Source of the DNA: Paragemmobacter amnigenus | Lineage (GTDB): Bacteria; Pseudomonadota; Alphaproteobacteria; Rhodobacterales; Rhodobacteraceae | DNA length: 64,000 nt | Assembly (NCBI RefSeq): GCF_009908265.2 | Contig: NZ_JAAATX020000017.1 | Span: forward strand, 1-64,000 | Reading direction: 5' to 3' | Notes under the pieces: model-generated | What the model was told of the DNA's origin: nothing | The model's input: only the letters and a program-made list of their open reading frames with translations | Databases searched by the model: none | Translations under genes and position numbers: made by a program | In this document: positions 50,891-60,261 of the stretch, piece after piece | Numbering within the stretch: position 1 is the stretch's first letter | Layout: each line of letters starts with the position of its first letter

Positions 50891-51984
50891 GCGGGTCTCC
50901 CATCTGTCTTATGGCGAAGTATCTTGCGGGCTTGAGCTACGGATGTGCGCAACCGGCGGCCGGCGACTATTTGGTTAGCTTGGATGTAGTGGGACTCAGA
51001 TGTCCGCGGATCAACGTGGCCGAGTAGGGGCGACACGATCCCAATGTGCTCGGGATCTTCAAGAGCGACAAATGTGGCTGCACAATCGCGGAACAGGTGC
51101 GGATTGATCGAGCGTCCAAAGGCGCGCTCGGTTGTCCTTGTGATCGCCAAGTGCATCGCCTTTGCGTTCATCGGTTCACCATAGCGCGTAATCCAAAGTC
51201 GTGAGCTGCTTCGGCCAACCAAAAGATCAGAGCGAACAATACTGGTGTAATGCTCGATGTAGGGGGTGAGGCCGGCCGATACGGGCGCTGAGAAGGGGTG
51301 CCCGGTCTTCATCTCCATGGCGGCGAAGCGCAAGAAGTACACCGTACCTTGCCTAACCAAATGCCGATCGAGTTGGATCATGGTCAGGTTGGACAGCCGC
51401 ACTGGGCAGCAAGCGAGGATGCCAATCATGAGGGCATCCCGATAAGCGCCTGGCGCATCCCTTTTGGGCGGGTTCTCGATAATGTCGCGCATGCGGTTCA
51501 AAGCCCAGTCGAGCAAATGATGTGCCGGCTGCAACCGGCTCAGCTTGTGGCGCCGGTCGACCACTTGCCGCTCTTGGTATCGCACAGCACGTTGCAGCCA
51601 CTTGAAATCTTTGCCAGGCGCCATGGCCTGAGCAACGGCCAGCAGCTCTGCAAGGCGACCCCAAAGCGTCCAGCTGCCAACCTCCTGCGATTGCAGCTCC
51701 TCGATATAGGGCCGGATCGCGTCGGGATCGATGCGGTCCGTAGGATCATCGACCGTGGCTCGCAGCCTGCCACTTCGGGCGAGGAAGGTTAGCCACCGGC
51801 CATAACCCTTACGGTACTTCGAACGCGTCTCATCCCGCCAATGAAAGCCTGGTCCGACGGTGCCATCCAACACATCTCCAGGCGACAGGGCTGCCTCCCA
51901 CGCAGCTCTATCCTCGGATGGCCAAAGATGGAGTGGAAGGCAACGTCGTGCTGGATCCTCGAATGGGTGGAGTTTGTCAGCCAT
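50887..51984 (-). CDS. Tyrosine recombinase (second of pair)
   Basis: 365 residues from MADKLHPF. Catalytic-type residues: R in CCPVRLSNL, HLFRDCAATF (H-x-x-R), GHVDPRTSESHYI with the tyrosine. The N-terminal 110 residues (DETRSKYRKGYGRWLTFLARSGRL) are a core-binding-like domain. It overlaps both neighbours (eight bases with the upstream gene, four with the serine recombinase), so it is made with them. The gene belongs to a class of paired/triple recombinases found in integrative elements rather than phage integrases. Confidence 0.85.
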   Translation of the reverse strand: MADKLHPFEDPARRCLPLHLWPSEDRAAWEAALSPGDVLDGTVGPGFHWRDETRSKYRKGYGRWLTFLARSGRLRATVDDPTDRIDPDAIRPYIEELQSQEVGSWTLWGRLAELLAVAQAMAPGKDFKWLQRAVRYQERQVVDRRHKLSRLQPAHHLLDWALNRMRDIIENPPKRDAPGAYRDALMIGILACCPVRLSNLTMIQLDRHLVRQGTVYFLRFAAMEMKTGHPFSAPVSAGLTPYIEHYTSIVRSDLLVGRSSSRLWITRYGEPMNAKAMHLAITRTTERAFGRSINPHLFRDCAATFVALEDPEHIGIVSPLLGHVDPRTSESHYIQANQIVAGRRLRTSVAQARKILRHKTDGRPA

Positions 51985-53695
51985 GCTTGCCCGCACGGTC
52001 CTTGAGGCGGTCGCGCGCCGCTGCGACTGAGGCTTGATAGTGACGGACCGCATTCTTTTGTTCAAACTGCGCATAGGACTTCATCGCGGTTTGCAGTGTG
52101 TCTCCGATCGCGTGGCCCAAGGTCACGAAGTCGCCAGGGTGAATCATGCAGTGGATTTTGCCGGCGATGCTCCGGAACAGATGCGCGTGTACGACTAGCC
52201 CCGTGTGCTCGTAGATCATCTCCTTGATAAGAGCGGACAGATTGGCTGCGAACTTGGGGCCACCCGATCGGTTGGGAAAGACATACTCCGAAGGGCTTTC
52301 GATCAGCCAAGGCCGATAGTCCCTCATGTACAGGTCGTACAGGCGCAGAGTCTCGCCCGTAAGCTCATATGAAAGGCTCCTGTTGTTCTTGACCTCCTCG
52401 CCGGGGATGGACAGCAACAAACAAGACTGTCCCTTCACCTCGGTACGCCGCACATGGCGTTCGAAGCTGAGACGGCTCAGGTTCCCAATGCGCATCGGAG
52501 CATGCAGTAGGATCTCGATGGCAAGCGCCGCCTGCAACAGGAGCGCGCGCCGTTGTGGGCGGAGAGCCTTGTTCGCTGCCAATTGAACCAGACGACTTGG
52601 CAGTTGGAGCAGGTTTGCGAGGTTGCGGTCGTCGTCAAGTTGTTCGAGACGTTCCTGGTTCTTAGCGCGGACCACGGTCGTCCCATTGGCCAGACGAGTG
52701 CAAAGCGATCGAATCTCTTCAAGATGCGCCGCATCGACCTTCACGCCATATCGCGCGATGGTCTTCACGCAGGTTGCGAGCTTATGCGTACTCTCGGTTG
52801 GTTTGCCGCCGAAGCGGCTCATGTAGAAACGCAGACCTGCCTTCAGCTTCGTCAAATCCACAAGGCAGGCGAGCTCGGTTATCTCTTCGATTGGAGTTCC
52901 GCTCCGCACGATCGCCGAAGCCACCTGTTGGATGTTGAAGCGCTGGTGCTTTAGTGTCGCCGGCCGAAGTGGCTTAGCTGGACCTTCGCCAGTCAGTGGG
53001 TCCGGTTGGGCCAGCCGGTCGATCCAACGAGCAACGTCCGCTTGGAAAGAGGCCGGAAAAGCTTCGATCGGGAAGGTCCATCGATCTCGTCTGTACGGAA
53101 ACCCCAGCGGCCGTTGTGGCCAATCAGCCCTGGTACGGCAGAGCCTGTTCCAGGTCGCAACGGTTGCGCTTACTTTGGCATCCGGCCTGTCGGTAAAGGT
53201 CTCGTTGGCGATGGCGTCCCTAAGTGCTCTTGCATGCTCGTCGCGGACTTGATCCGGCGAAACGTTCAGCGCGCTGCAGTACTGTGCCAGTTGTGTCAGC
53301 TTCCATACGTCATGTCTGTCTGGTAACCGAGCGAGAATATCCGCCCAAGCGGGCGACGGCGGGCTAAGCCAATCGGACCGGGCCCGAGATGCACCACAAA
53401 GCTCCAAAGCCTTAATGACACCAGCGCGGATGTTCTTTAACCGCTTCTCCGACAGTCCAGCCTGCGCAGGATGTACCCGGCGAAAGCGCACGTGCACCCA
53501 GTTGATGTTGGCCGGGACGCCGCTCGGATCCTGCCCGATTAGACGGCACAGCGACTGAACGGCGGACTTCAAGTCTCGTCGTTGGGTAGGCGTGACATTG
53601 ACCGCTTCGAGTTGGTCGAGAACCTTGTCCATCATCATCGCATCCGCCTTGATGAATGGGCTCAATTCCAGCGATGGTTTAGATGCTGCTGTCAT
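51977..53695 (-). CDS. Tyrosine recombinase (first of pair), long
   Basis: 572 residues from MTAASKPSLELSP with GGAG at good spacing. A long N-terminal region (about 270 residues) precedes a core-binding domain and a catalytic domain containing R (APMRIGNLSRL), HAHLFRSIAGKIH and GHAIGDTLQTAMKSYAQF with the tyrosine. The order and the tandem arrangement with the next recombinase are reminiscent of RIT or Tn554 elements. It is the first of the overlapping recombinases. The upstream ORF extension to 53854 is not used because it has no ribosome site. Confidence 0.85.
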   Translation of the reverse strand: MTAASKPSLELSPFIKADAMMMDKVLDQLEAVNVTPTQRRDLKSAVQSLCRLIGQDPSGVPANINWVHVRFRRVHPAQAGLSEKRLKNIRAGVIKALELCGASRARSDWLSPPSPAWADILARLPDRHDVWKLTQLAQYCSALNVSPDQVRDEHARALRDAIANETFTDRPDAKVSATVATWNRLCRTRADWPQRPLGFPYRRDRWTFPIEAFPASFQADVARWIDRLAQPDPLTGEGPAKPLRPATLKHQRFNIQQVASAIVRSGTPIEEITELACLVDLTKLKAGLRFYMSRFGGKPTESTHKLATCVKTIARYGVKVDAAHLEEIRSLCTRLANGTTVVRAKNQERLEQLDDDRNLANLLQLPSRLVQLAANKALRPQRRALLLQAALAIEILLHAPMRIGNLSRLSFERHVRRTEVKGQSCLLLSIPGEEVKNNRSLSYELTGETLRLYDLYMRDYRPWLIESPSEYVFPNRSGGPKFAANLSALIKEMIYEHTGLVVHAHLFRSIAGKIHCMIHPGDFVTLGHAIGDTLQTAMKSYAQFEQKNAVRHYQASVAAARDRLKDRAGKHG

Positions 53696-53861
53696 CAGGT
53701 GGGCTCCAAATTGGACATCAGTTGCATCGGGTGGACAGGGCTGGTCAGGGTGACTGCTTCGGGACAGCGTAACACAATAATCGGGCAGTGATTGCAGCGC
53801 ACCGTTGTCCCGACGGGAACGCAACCCATTGCCATCATTGGACAATCTGGCCATCGGCTGG

Positions 53862-54065
53862 TCATCCTTCCAGCCGGTCGCGCACGAAGCGCGTGAGGTC
53901 CTGCGGGCGGATCCGCCACTGAAATCCGAGCTTCGCGGCGGGCAACTCGCCCCCCGAAATCCACCGCCGGATCGTCTTCGTCGAAACGCGCACGCATTCC
54001 GCCGCGTCAGGAATCGTCATGAGCCGCTCGGGGCTCGTCTGGGGGCGTTCGGCTGCTTTGGACAT
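53862..54065 (-). CDS. Excisionase-like HTH protein of the recombinase module
   Basis: 67 residues, MSKAAERPQTSPERLMTIPDAAECVRVSTKTIRRWISGGELPAAKLGFQWRIRPQDLTRFVRDRLEG, a MerR/Xis winged helix (TIPDAAECVRVSTKTIRRWI). GGAGAGG lies just upstream of the ATG. It leads the leftward set of recombinases and may direct excision or regulate them. Confidence 0.8.
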   Translation of the reverse strand: MSKAAERPQTSPERLMTIPDAAECVRVSTKTIRRWISGGELPAAKLGFQWRIRPQDLTRFVRDRLEG

Positions 54066-54237
54066 GGACCTCTCCTGGCTGTTCCGTCAGGCCAGAGGCG
54101 ACAAACTCACGTGCCGCTTGCACCGCGAGCAGGCGGACCAGCGCGCGCAGGTCACCCTGCGCTGCACTCGTTCTGATCTCCTGCTTGGGGGAAGCCCTGC
54201 GCACCTGACACGTCCTCTGCTGACCTATAGAGGACAT
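54007..54237 (-). CDS. Small unknown protein upstream of the Xis-like gene
   Basis: 76 residues starting MSSIGQQRTC, with a helical stretch GDLRALVRLLAVQAAREFVASGLTEQ. It overlaps the Xis-like gene by 59 bases in another frame. I do not recognise it and no strong ribosome site is visible; the helical part and placement at the head of the recombinase operon are the only support. Confidence 0.45.
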   Translation of the reverse strand: MSSIGQQRTCQVRRASPKQEIRTSAAQGDLRALVRLLAVQAAREFVASGLTEQPGEVHVQSSRTPPDEPRAAHDDS

Positions 54238-54306
54238 GCTTGACCACGAGCCGGCCCGTCAGCCCGCCTTTGGCCTACACACAATGGGCCGGATGCGGGC
54301 CAGTCG

Positions 54307-54879
54307 TTAAAGGCCCTTTAGATAGCGCTGTATAGTCGTCCGCGACGGCGGCTCACGTTTGGTCTCATCTTGGAACTGCTCCTGCAACTCACCTATAAGC
54401 TCGTTCTCTGACAGAGACGGCTGATTGTCCTTTAGCAGTCGGTACTGGTCCAGAAACCAGCCCCTCTGAAACTTGGTTCGTCCTTCGACCTCACTTTGGC
54501 GACGCCACAGACGTTCGACATCAGCGCGGCGCACGAGAATATCCAGCCAAGGCTCTGCCTTAGTGCAGTCAGGCAGCCTTCGATAGGGCCCGCGCACGTC
54601 AGGCTTTAAATCTGCCCATTCTTCTGCAGGGATACTCTCTCGACGGGCATTTGGTGCTCCACTCCGGCCTGTCGCAGTAAGTCGGCCTTGCGCAAGAGCA
54701 GTAAAAATCTCGAGTTGTTGACCGACCTGCGGCGCTGTCCAATGCGACGGATACATCATGTAGGCCGCCCAACTCTCTGGATCAGGTGGGCCGAAAAGAG
54801 CAACAATCGAGGTATCCCGAAACACGACCCACGCGGAAGCTTCGGCCAAGGTCCAGTAATCTCGATCTGTCTCGGACAT
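54307..54879 (-). CDS. Unknown protein of the mobile module
   Basis: 190 residues from MSETDRDYWTLAEASAWVVFRDTSIVALFGPPDPESW. Acidic and aromatic early sequence, then PYRRLPDCTKAEPWLDILVRRADVERLWRRQ and a C-terminal GELQEQFQDETKREPPSRTTIQRYLKGL, which has an HTH-like end (SRTTIQRYL). Function unknown; a regulatory or accessory protein is plausible. An upstream ATG at 54954 is possible but its ribosome site is far away. The 373 bases after it, to 55252, separate the island from the metabolic operon. Confidence 0.55.
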   Translation of the reverse strand: MSETDRDYWTLAEASAWVVFRDTSIVALFGPPDPESWAAYMMYPSHWTAPQVGQQLEIFTALAQGRLTATGRSGAPNARRESIPAEEWADLKPDVRGPYRRLPDCTKAEPWLDILVRRADVERLWRRQSEVEGRTKFQRGWFLDQYRLLKDNQPSLSENELIGELQEQFQDETKREPPSRTTIQRYLKGL

Positions 54880-55252
54880 TTGCTTGGGCTCGCTAGCGAA
54901 GACACACACACGGCCGTTTCTGGGGCCTTTTGCAGGCGCCGTCCAGAAGCTCATGTCGACGAGTACTGATCCTCCGCAACGGTAACCTCCCCTTTGTAGA
55001 CGTTCGTATCGGGTGCATAGCGGCAACACCATTACAGGCGCGGAACGCCGCGTTCGGCCCATACCTGGCGCTCGCATGCTTTGCGTTCGTATGCGGCCTC
55101 CTTTCTGCGGCATTAGTTTTACTGATGTGCAGCCGCAGATCATTCTCCTTTGCGCGATTTCTGCTGCGGGTCTAGCCCTTGGTGAGAAACCCGTCCGGAG
55201 GGAATTTCCCCACGGCACAGGGCACCGCTGGATCGCGAAAGGAGGGCCGCCG
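54880..55252. promoter_or_regulatory. Gap between the mobile module and the metabolic operon
   Basis: No convincing gene in these 373 bases. It must hold the promoter of the rightward dapA-like operon, which begins at a clean AAAGGAGG site at 55241-55248, and the divergent leftward promoter of the unknown gene. I see no matching tRNA fragment here, so the right end of the mobile element is not resolved. Confidence 0.5.
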
Positions 55253-56170
55253 ATGAGCGTCCGTTTCAAGCTCGAGGGCATCTATACCCCCGTCATCACG
55301 CCCTTCCATTCCGATGGGGAAATCGACTTCGATGCTCTTGCCGATCTGGTCGAGCGTCTTGTGGGCGCGGGTGTCCATGGTTTGATCTCTGGCGGATCGA
55401 CGGGCGAGAATTATGCCGAGACAATCGAAGAGAGGCTGACCATCGCGCGTTTCATCGTGGATCGGGTGAAGGGCCGGATACCGGTCGTCATCGGAACGGG
55501 TGCCATGCGGACACCGGACTCCATCGCCCTTGCCACCGGCGCGCGGGAGATGGGGGCGGATGCGATCCTGCTTGGCACGCCGCCCTATTCAGTGCCAACG
55601 GAGCGGGAGAATGCGCTGAATGCGCTGGCCATTGATCGCGCAGCCGATCTGCCGATCATCCTCTACAACTATCCGGGCCGGATGAGCGTCGAGATGGGCC
55701 GCGAGTTTCTGGACCGTGTTGGTCGGTCGCGGAACGTGATCGGCATCAAGGAAAGCAGTGGCGACATCAACCGCGTGCATCTGCTGGCGCGGGATTACCC
55801 TCATATTCAGATGTCCTGCGGAATGGACGATCAGGCGCTGGAATTCTTCGCCTGGGGTGCTCGGAGCTGGATCTGCGGAGGGTCGAACTTCCTGCCCGAA
55901 GAACACATCGCGCTTTACGAGACCTGCGCGGTCAAGGGTGACTTCGCCAAAGGCCGCCGCATCATGTCGGCGATGCTGCCCTTGATGGCAGTGCTCGAAC
56001 AGGGTGGCAAGTTCATCCAGTGCATCAAGCACGGGGTCGAGGTGACGGGTGTGCGGGCAGGCCCGATGCGCCCACCGCTGAAGGGCCTGAGCAAGGAAGA
56101 GAAGCGCGAGCTTGAGCAGGTCATCCGCACGCTCAAGACCACTGTCAAAGCGATCATCGAGGGGAACTGA
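55253..56170 (+). CDS. DapA-family aldolase/lyase (N-acetylneuraminate/4-hydroxy-tetrahydrodipicolinate type)
   Basis: 305 residues. DHDPS/NAL superfamily signatures: GIYTPVITPF, GSTGENYAET (the catalytic GTTGE-like site), ILYNYPGR with the catalytic tyrosine, VIGIKESSGD with the Schiff-base lysine. Not necessarily a lysine-biosynthesis DapA: it is clustered with ALDH and an FAD oxidase, as in catabolic clusters where a DapA-like enzyme deaminates or cleaves an oxo or imino acid (for example in hydroxyproline degradation). AAAGGAGG precedes the ATG. Two bases before the next gene. Confidence 0.88.
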   Translation: MSVRFKLEGIYTPVITPFHSDGEIDFDALADLVERLVGAGVHGLISGGSTGENYAETIEERLTIARFIVDRVKGRIPVVIGTGAMRTPDSIALATGAREMGADAILLGTPPYSVPTERENALNALAIDRAADLPIILYNYPGRMSVEMGREFLDRVGRSRNVIGIKESSGDINRVHLLARDYPHIQMSCGMDDQALEFFAWGARSWICGGSNFLPEEHIALYETCAVKGDFAKGRRIMSAMLPLMAVLEQGGKFIQCIKHGVEVTGVRAGPMRPPLKGLSKEEKRELEQVIRTLKTTVKAIIEGN

Positions 56171-56172
56171 AC

Positions 56173-57681
56173 ATGGCCGACCTGCTGACCCATGAAGAAT
56201 ACAAGGCCCTCGCCGCCGCGCTGGACCTGCCGCAGAACGCCTGGATCGACGGGGCCTACCGTCCGGCAATTTCTGGCAAGACGTTTGAGACGGTGAACCC
56301 CGCCACGGGTGTCGTTCTGGGCACGGTCGCGGCCTGTGGCGCTGCGGATGTGGATTTCGCGGTCGCCAAGGCACGCGAGGCCTTCGAGGATGGGCGCTGG
56401 TCGCGGCTGCATCCTGCGGCGCGGAAGGACGTTCTGGTGCGTCTGGCCAAGCTGATGGAACGCAACGCGCGCGAATTGGCGGTCATGGAAAGCCTCGATT
56501 CCGGCAAGACGATCTATGATTGCGAAAGCGTGGACATTCCGGAGTCCATCCACGTGATCAAGTGGCATGGCGAGTTGATCGACAAGATCTACGATCAGGT
56601 CAGTCCCGCCTCTGCCGACCACATCGCAATGGTCGTTCGTGAGCCTGTCGGCGTGGTCGGGCTGGTCCTGCCGTGGAACTTCCCCTTGCTGATGCTGGCG
56701 TGGAAGATTGGCCCGGCATTGGCGGCGGGGTGTTCGGTCGTGGTCAAGCCTGCGGCAGAAACCTCGCTCACCGCGCTGCGGCTGGCTGAACTGGCGGCCG
56801 AGGCGGGCCTGCCGCGCGGTGTCCTGAACGTGGTGACGGGCAGCGGGGCGGATGTGGGCGAACCGCTGGGGCGTCATCCGGACGTGGATATGGTCTCGTT
56901 CACCGGATCGACAGTCACTGGGCGGCGCTTCCTGAATTATTCGGCGGACAGCAATCTGAAGGAAGTCGTCCTGGAACTCGGCGGAAAGAACCCCTGCATC
57001 GTGCTGGACGATGCCGAGGATCTGGATGCGGTCGCGGCGCATGTCGTCAACGGGGCGTTCTGGAACATGGGCCAGAATTGCTCTGCCGCATCGCGACTGA
57101 TCGTGCAGTCAGGCATCAAGGATCGGCTCTTGAAGAAGGTTGAGGAACATTCCCGCGAATGGGTGGTGGGCGATCCGCTGAACCCAGAAGTGCGCGTAGG
57201 TGCGCTGGTGTCCAAGGCGCATTTCGGCAAGGTCGCGGGCTATCTGAAGGCGGCGGCCGGTGAGAAGATCGTGATGGGTGGCAAGGTCGTCGCCGAAGGC
57301 TTCATCGAGCCCACGGTGGTCGAGGTTGCCTCGAACGATGCCACGCTGGCGCGGGAAGAAATCTTCGGTCCGATCCTGACGGTGATCACCGTCGGCAGCT
57401 TCGAGGAGGCCATTGCGGTGGCCAATGACACCGATTACGGCCTTGCCGCGTCGATCTTCACTGCGAATGGAAAGCGGGCTTTGCGCGGGGCGCGGACGCT
57501 GCGGGCGGGGACAGTGACGGTGAACAGCTTTGGCGAGGGCGACATCACCACGCCTTTCGGGGGCTACAAGCAGTCGGGATTTGGCGGGCGCGACAACTCG
57601 ATCCACGCGCATGACCAATACACCCAGCTGAAAACGATCTGGCTGGACCTGACGGACACCGCCGATACCGCGATCGACTGA
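56173..57681 (+). CDS. Aldehyde dehydrogenase
   Basis: 502 residues. ALDH signatures: LPWNFPLLMLAWK (N near 170), ELGGKNPCIVLDDA (catalytic E), GQNCSAASR (catalytic C near 300) and EEIFGPILTV. Similar to aldehyde dehydrogenases of the PuuC/betaine aldehyde/semialdehyde group. It follows the lyase by two bases and precedes the FAD oxidase, so it probably oxidises the aldehyde released earlier in the pathway, in the cytoplasm, with NAD(P)+. Confidence 0.93.
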   Translation: MADLLTHEEYKALAAALDLPQNAWIDGAYRPAISGKTFETVNPATGVVLGTVAACGAADVDFAVAKAREAFEDGRWSRLHPAARKDVLVRLAKLMERNARELAVMESLDSGKTIYDCESVDIPESIHVIKWHGELIDKIYDQVSPASADHIAMVVREPVGVVGLVLPWNFPLLMLAWKIGPALAAGCSVVVKPAAETSLTALRLAELAAEAGLPRGVLNVVTGSGADVGEPLGRHPDVDMVSFTGSTVTGRRFLNYSADSNLKEVVLELGGKNPCIVLDDAEDLDAVAAHVVNGAFWNMGQNCSAASRLIVQSGIKDRLLKKVEEHSREWVVGDPLNPEVRVGALVSKAHFGKVAGYLKAAAGEKIVMGGKVVAEGFIEPTVVEVASNDATLAREEIFGPILTVITVGSFEEAIAVANDTDYGLAASIFTANGKRALRGARTLRAGTVTVNSFGEGDITTPFGGYKQSGFGGRDNSIHAHDQYTQLKTIWLDLTDTADTAID

Positions 57682-57689
57682 GGGACATC

Positions 57690-59036
57690 ATGGCCTTGCG
57701 CAAGGTAAGCCGCCTGCCCGTGCATACGGGGCCTGCAGGGTGGAATTCCATCCTGCCGCCCGCTGTGCCGCTGCCTATTCAGCAGGGCGATACGAGATGT
57801 GACATCGCGATCGTCGGTGCGGGCTTCGCCGGTCTGTCGGCAGCGCGGCATCTGCGGCTGTCCGATCCATCGCTGTCGGTCGTGGTGCTGGATGCGGGGC
57901 GGATCGCGGAAAGCTCGGCAGGCCGTAATTCCGGCTTCATGATCGACCTGCCCCATGAGTTGACCAGTTCGGACTACGCCGGGTCTGGGGAGGCGCGGGA
58001 CAAGACGCTGACCCGCCTGAACCGTCAGGCTATCGATTTCGCCGAAGCCGTGCAGCGCGATTTCGCCCTGCCTGCCGGGTATTTCCAACGTTGGGGCAAG
58101 ATCAACGGCGCTGCGTCGGCGGTGGGTGAACAGGCCAACCGCACCTATGCCGCGCATCTGGCGGCACTCGGCGAGCCGCACGAGATCTACGACGCCAAGA
58201 CCATGCGCGAGGTGACTGGATCGGTCTATTACGCGAGCGGCCTATACACGCCGGGAACGGCACTGATCCAGCCTGCGGGATACATCCGCGGATTGGCGGC
58301 GGGGCTGGTCGGTGAAGGCGTGCGGATATTCGAATCCTCGCCCGTGACGGGCTTTGAGAGCAAGGGCAGTGGCTGGGTCTTGTTCACGCCGAAGGGGCAG
58401 GTGCGGACGGCCAAGGTGATCCTTGCTAACAACGGCCATCTGGAAAGCTTCGGCTTCCGGCGCGGGCAGCTGATGCACATCATGCTGAATGCCTGCATGA
58501 CCGAGGAAATCCCCGCCGACCTGCTACAAGGCCTTGGCGGGCAGGAGGTCTGGGGGCTGACACCATCGGACCCGATGGGATCGACCGTGCGCCGCATCTC
58601 GACTGCGCAGGGCGGCAACCGGATCGTTATCCGGCAGGGCGGCTATTACCGCCCAAACATGGAAACGAGCGGGGCCGATCTGGCCCGCGTGACAGCGAAG
58701 ATGCGGCAGAAATTCGATGCGCGTTTCCCGACCTTGCGTGGCGTGAAATTCGAAACCGCATGGTCCGGCCACCTATGCCTGTCGAAGAACGGGGTTTCAG
58801 TGATGCGCGAGTTGGAGCCGGGGCTTTACTCGGCCTGTGTGCAGAACGGCCTGGGAACCACGCGCGGCACGTTGACGGGAATCGCGGCGGCAACGTTGGC
58901 CCTCGGCGAAACCAGCGATGTGACCCGCTTTTTTCTGGAAGAAGCCGAACCTTCGCGCTTGCCCCCGCATCCGTTCGACACCATCGGCGCAAACGCCTAT
59001 CTTCGCTGGAAGGAATGGCAGGCGAGGGCCGAATAG
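57690..59036 (+). CDS. FAD-dependent amine/D-amino-acid oxidase-like protein
   Basis: 448 residues. Rossmann FAD motif DIAIVGAGFAGLSAARHL near residue 33, then SAGRNSGFMIDL (FAD-binding), ILANNGHLESFGF, and C-terminal GHLCLSKNGVSVM. This is the DadA/PuuB-like superfamily of oxidases of amines, D-amino acids or N-methyl amino acids such as hydroxyproline. Substrate cannot be read from sequence. It lies between ALDH and LysR in the operon. Eight bases after ALDH, and it abuts the LysR gene. Confidence 0.88.
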   Translation: MALRKVSRLPVHTGPAGWNSILPPAVPLPIQQGDTRCDIAIVGAGFAGLSAARHLRLSDPSLSVVVLDAGRIAESSAGRNSGFMIDLPHELTSSDYAGSGEARDKTLTRLNRQAIDFAEAVQRDFALPAGYFQRWGKINGAASAVGEQANRTYAAHLAALGEPHEIYDAKTMREVTGSVYYASGLYTPGTALIQPAGYIRGLAAGLVGEGVRIFESSPVTGFESKGSGWVLFTPKGQVRTAKVILANNGHLESFGFRRGQLMHIMLNACMTEEIPADLLQGLGGQEVWGLTPSDPMGSTVRRISTAQGGNRIVIRQGGYYRPNMETSGADLARVTAKMRQKFDARFPTLRGVKFETAWSGHLCLSKNGVSVMRELEPGLYSACVQNGLGTTRGTLTGIAAATLALGETSDVTRFFLEEAEPSRLPPHPFDTIGANAYLRWKEWQARAE

Positions 59037-59972
59037 ATGAGACCGGTGCGCCGCAGGCATCTACCGTCACTGGGCGCACTGGCGACCTTCGAGGTGGCGG
59101 CGAAGCACCTGAGCTTCACGCTTGCGGCGAAAGAGTTGAACATCACGCAAGGAGCCGTGAGCCAGCAGATTAGGCTCCTGGAAAAGGCGCTGGATGTCGC
59201 GCTGTTCGTCCGCAAGCACAATGCTTTGGAGCTGACGCCTGCGGGAAGCGACCTCTTCGCTGCCGTCGCGGCGGGGCTGGACACGATCAGCGCGGGCGTG
59301 GGCCTGTTGCAACCAGATGGTCTGCCCGAGACTGTGACCGTCTCGGCGACCGATGGAATGGCGACATGGTGGCTGAAGCCGCTGATTGAGTCTTTCCGTG
59401 CCGAACATCCTTCCGTCGGGTTCGTGATCCTTGCTTCTGACGAGGACGACACGCTGCGAAATTACTCCGGCGTGGATATCGCGCTTCTCTGCGGGAATGA
59501 GCGCAGCGAGGTAGGCGAGGAGCTGCATTTCCTGTTCCCGGAAGCCGCGCAGCCGGTCTGTGCGCCTGCCTTTCTGGCGAAGCACGGGCCGTTTGAGGAT
59601 GCCCAGAGCCTGAACCGCGCGAACCTTCTGCATCTTCACGAACGGCATTGGAGCGCCGATGCCATCGGCTGGCAACCCCTGGGCTGGGAGGAATGGTTCC
59701 GCGCGCAAGGCGCGCGGTGGGAGCGAGGCGGGTCAAGTCTTTCGACCAACAAGGTCTCGATTTTGATCGAGGCCGCGTTGGCGGGCGAGGGGATCATCTT
59801 GGGCTGGCAGCACATGGTGGACCGCCTGATCCGCGAGGGGCGGCTGGTCTATGCCCATCCTGCGCCGATCACGGCGGGGCGGGGGAATTTCCTGCGCTGT
59901 CCCCAATCTTCGATGCAACGCCCCGCCGTGGCGCGGTTCGTTGATCATCTTCTTAACTCATTGAAATCCTGA
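59037..59972 (+). CDS. LysR-family regulator, GcvA-like
   Basis: 311 residues. N-terminal winged HTH (LPSLGALATFEVAAKHLSFTLAAKELNITQGAVSQQIRLLEKALDVALF), then effector-binding domain (VSATDGMATWWLKPLIESFRAEHPSVG). It is last in the catabolic operon, starting immediately after the oxidase stop, in the same direction, and probably senses a pathway intermediate. Its stop is followed by the palindrome 60001-60023. Confidence 0.9.
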   Translation: MRPVRRRHLPSLGALATFEVAAKHLSFTLAAKELNITQGAVSQQIRLLEKALDVALFVRKHNALELTPAGSDLFAAVAAGLDTISAGVGLLQPDGLPETVTVSATDGMATWWLKPLIESFRAEHPSVGFVILASDEDDTLRNYSGVDIALLCGNERSEVGEELHFLFPEAAQPVCAPAFLAKHGPFEDAQSLNRANLLHLHERHWSADAIGWQPLGWEEWFRAQGARWERGGSSLSTNKVSILIEAALAGEGIILGWQHMVDRLIREGRLVYAHPAPITAGRGNFLRCPQSSMQRPAVARFVDHLLNSLKS

Positions 59973-60000
59973 AATTATCGGTCCCAAGTAAAGGCCGCGG

Positions 60001-60023
60001 GTGCATTATCTCAGCTAATGCAC
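60001..60023. promoter_or_regulatory. 8-bp inverted repeat upstream of the ABC operon
   Basis: GTGCATTA (60001-60008), seven bases, TAATGCAC (60016-60023), perfect arms. The arrangement is that of an operator or weak hairpin 30 bases after the LysR gene and 238 before the substrate-binding protein gene. It could be a LysR-family box controlling the ABC operon. Confidence 0.5.
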
Positions 60024-60261
60024 AACCCTGCAAAATTCTCGTTTGCAGCAGGTGGGGCTGATGCAGGATAGGATGGGACAGGAAGGCCGCGAATGGTCTC
60101 GCCTGACGGGCCGCCCGCCGACTGCGGCCTGACCGAACCGGAGGCCGTGCGCGGCGCACACTCCCAACCAAAGATCGCCGGACATCCGGCGGGTGGCGCA
60201 CCTGCGCCATCTGCCCGGCTGCGCGCACGGTGGCCCATCACGTCCCACATGGAGGATCAAC

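Noticed and set aside
49247-54879. Insertion sequence
   Set aside because: No transposase-type DDE gene or terminal inverted repeats seen; the genes are site-specific recombinases.
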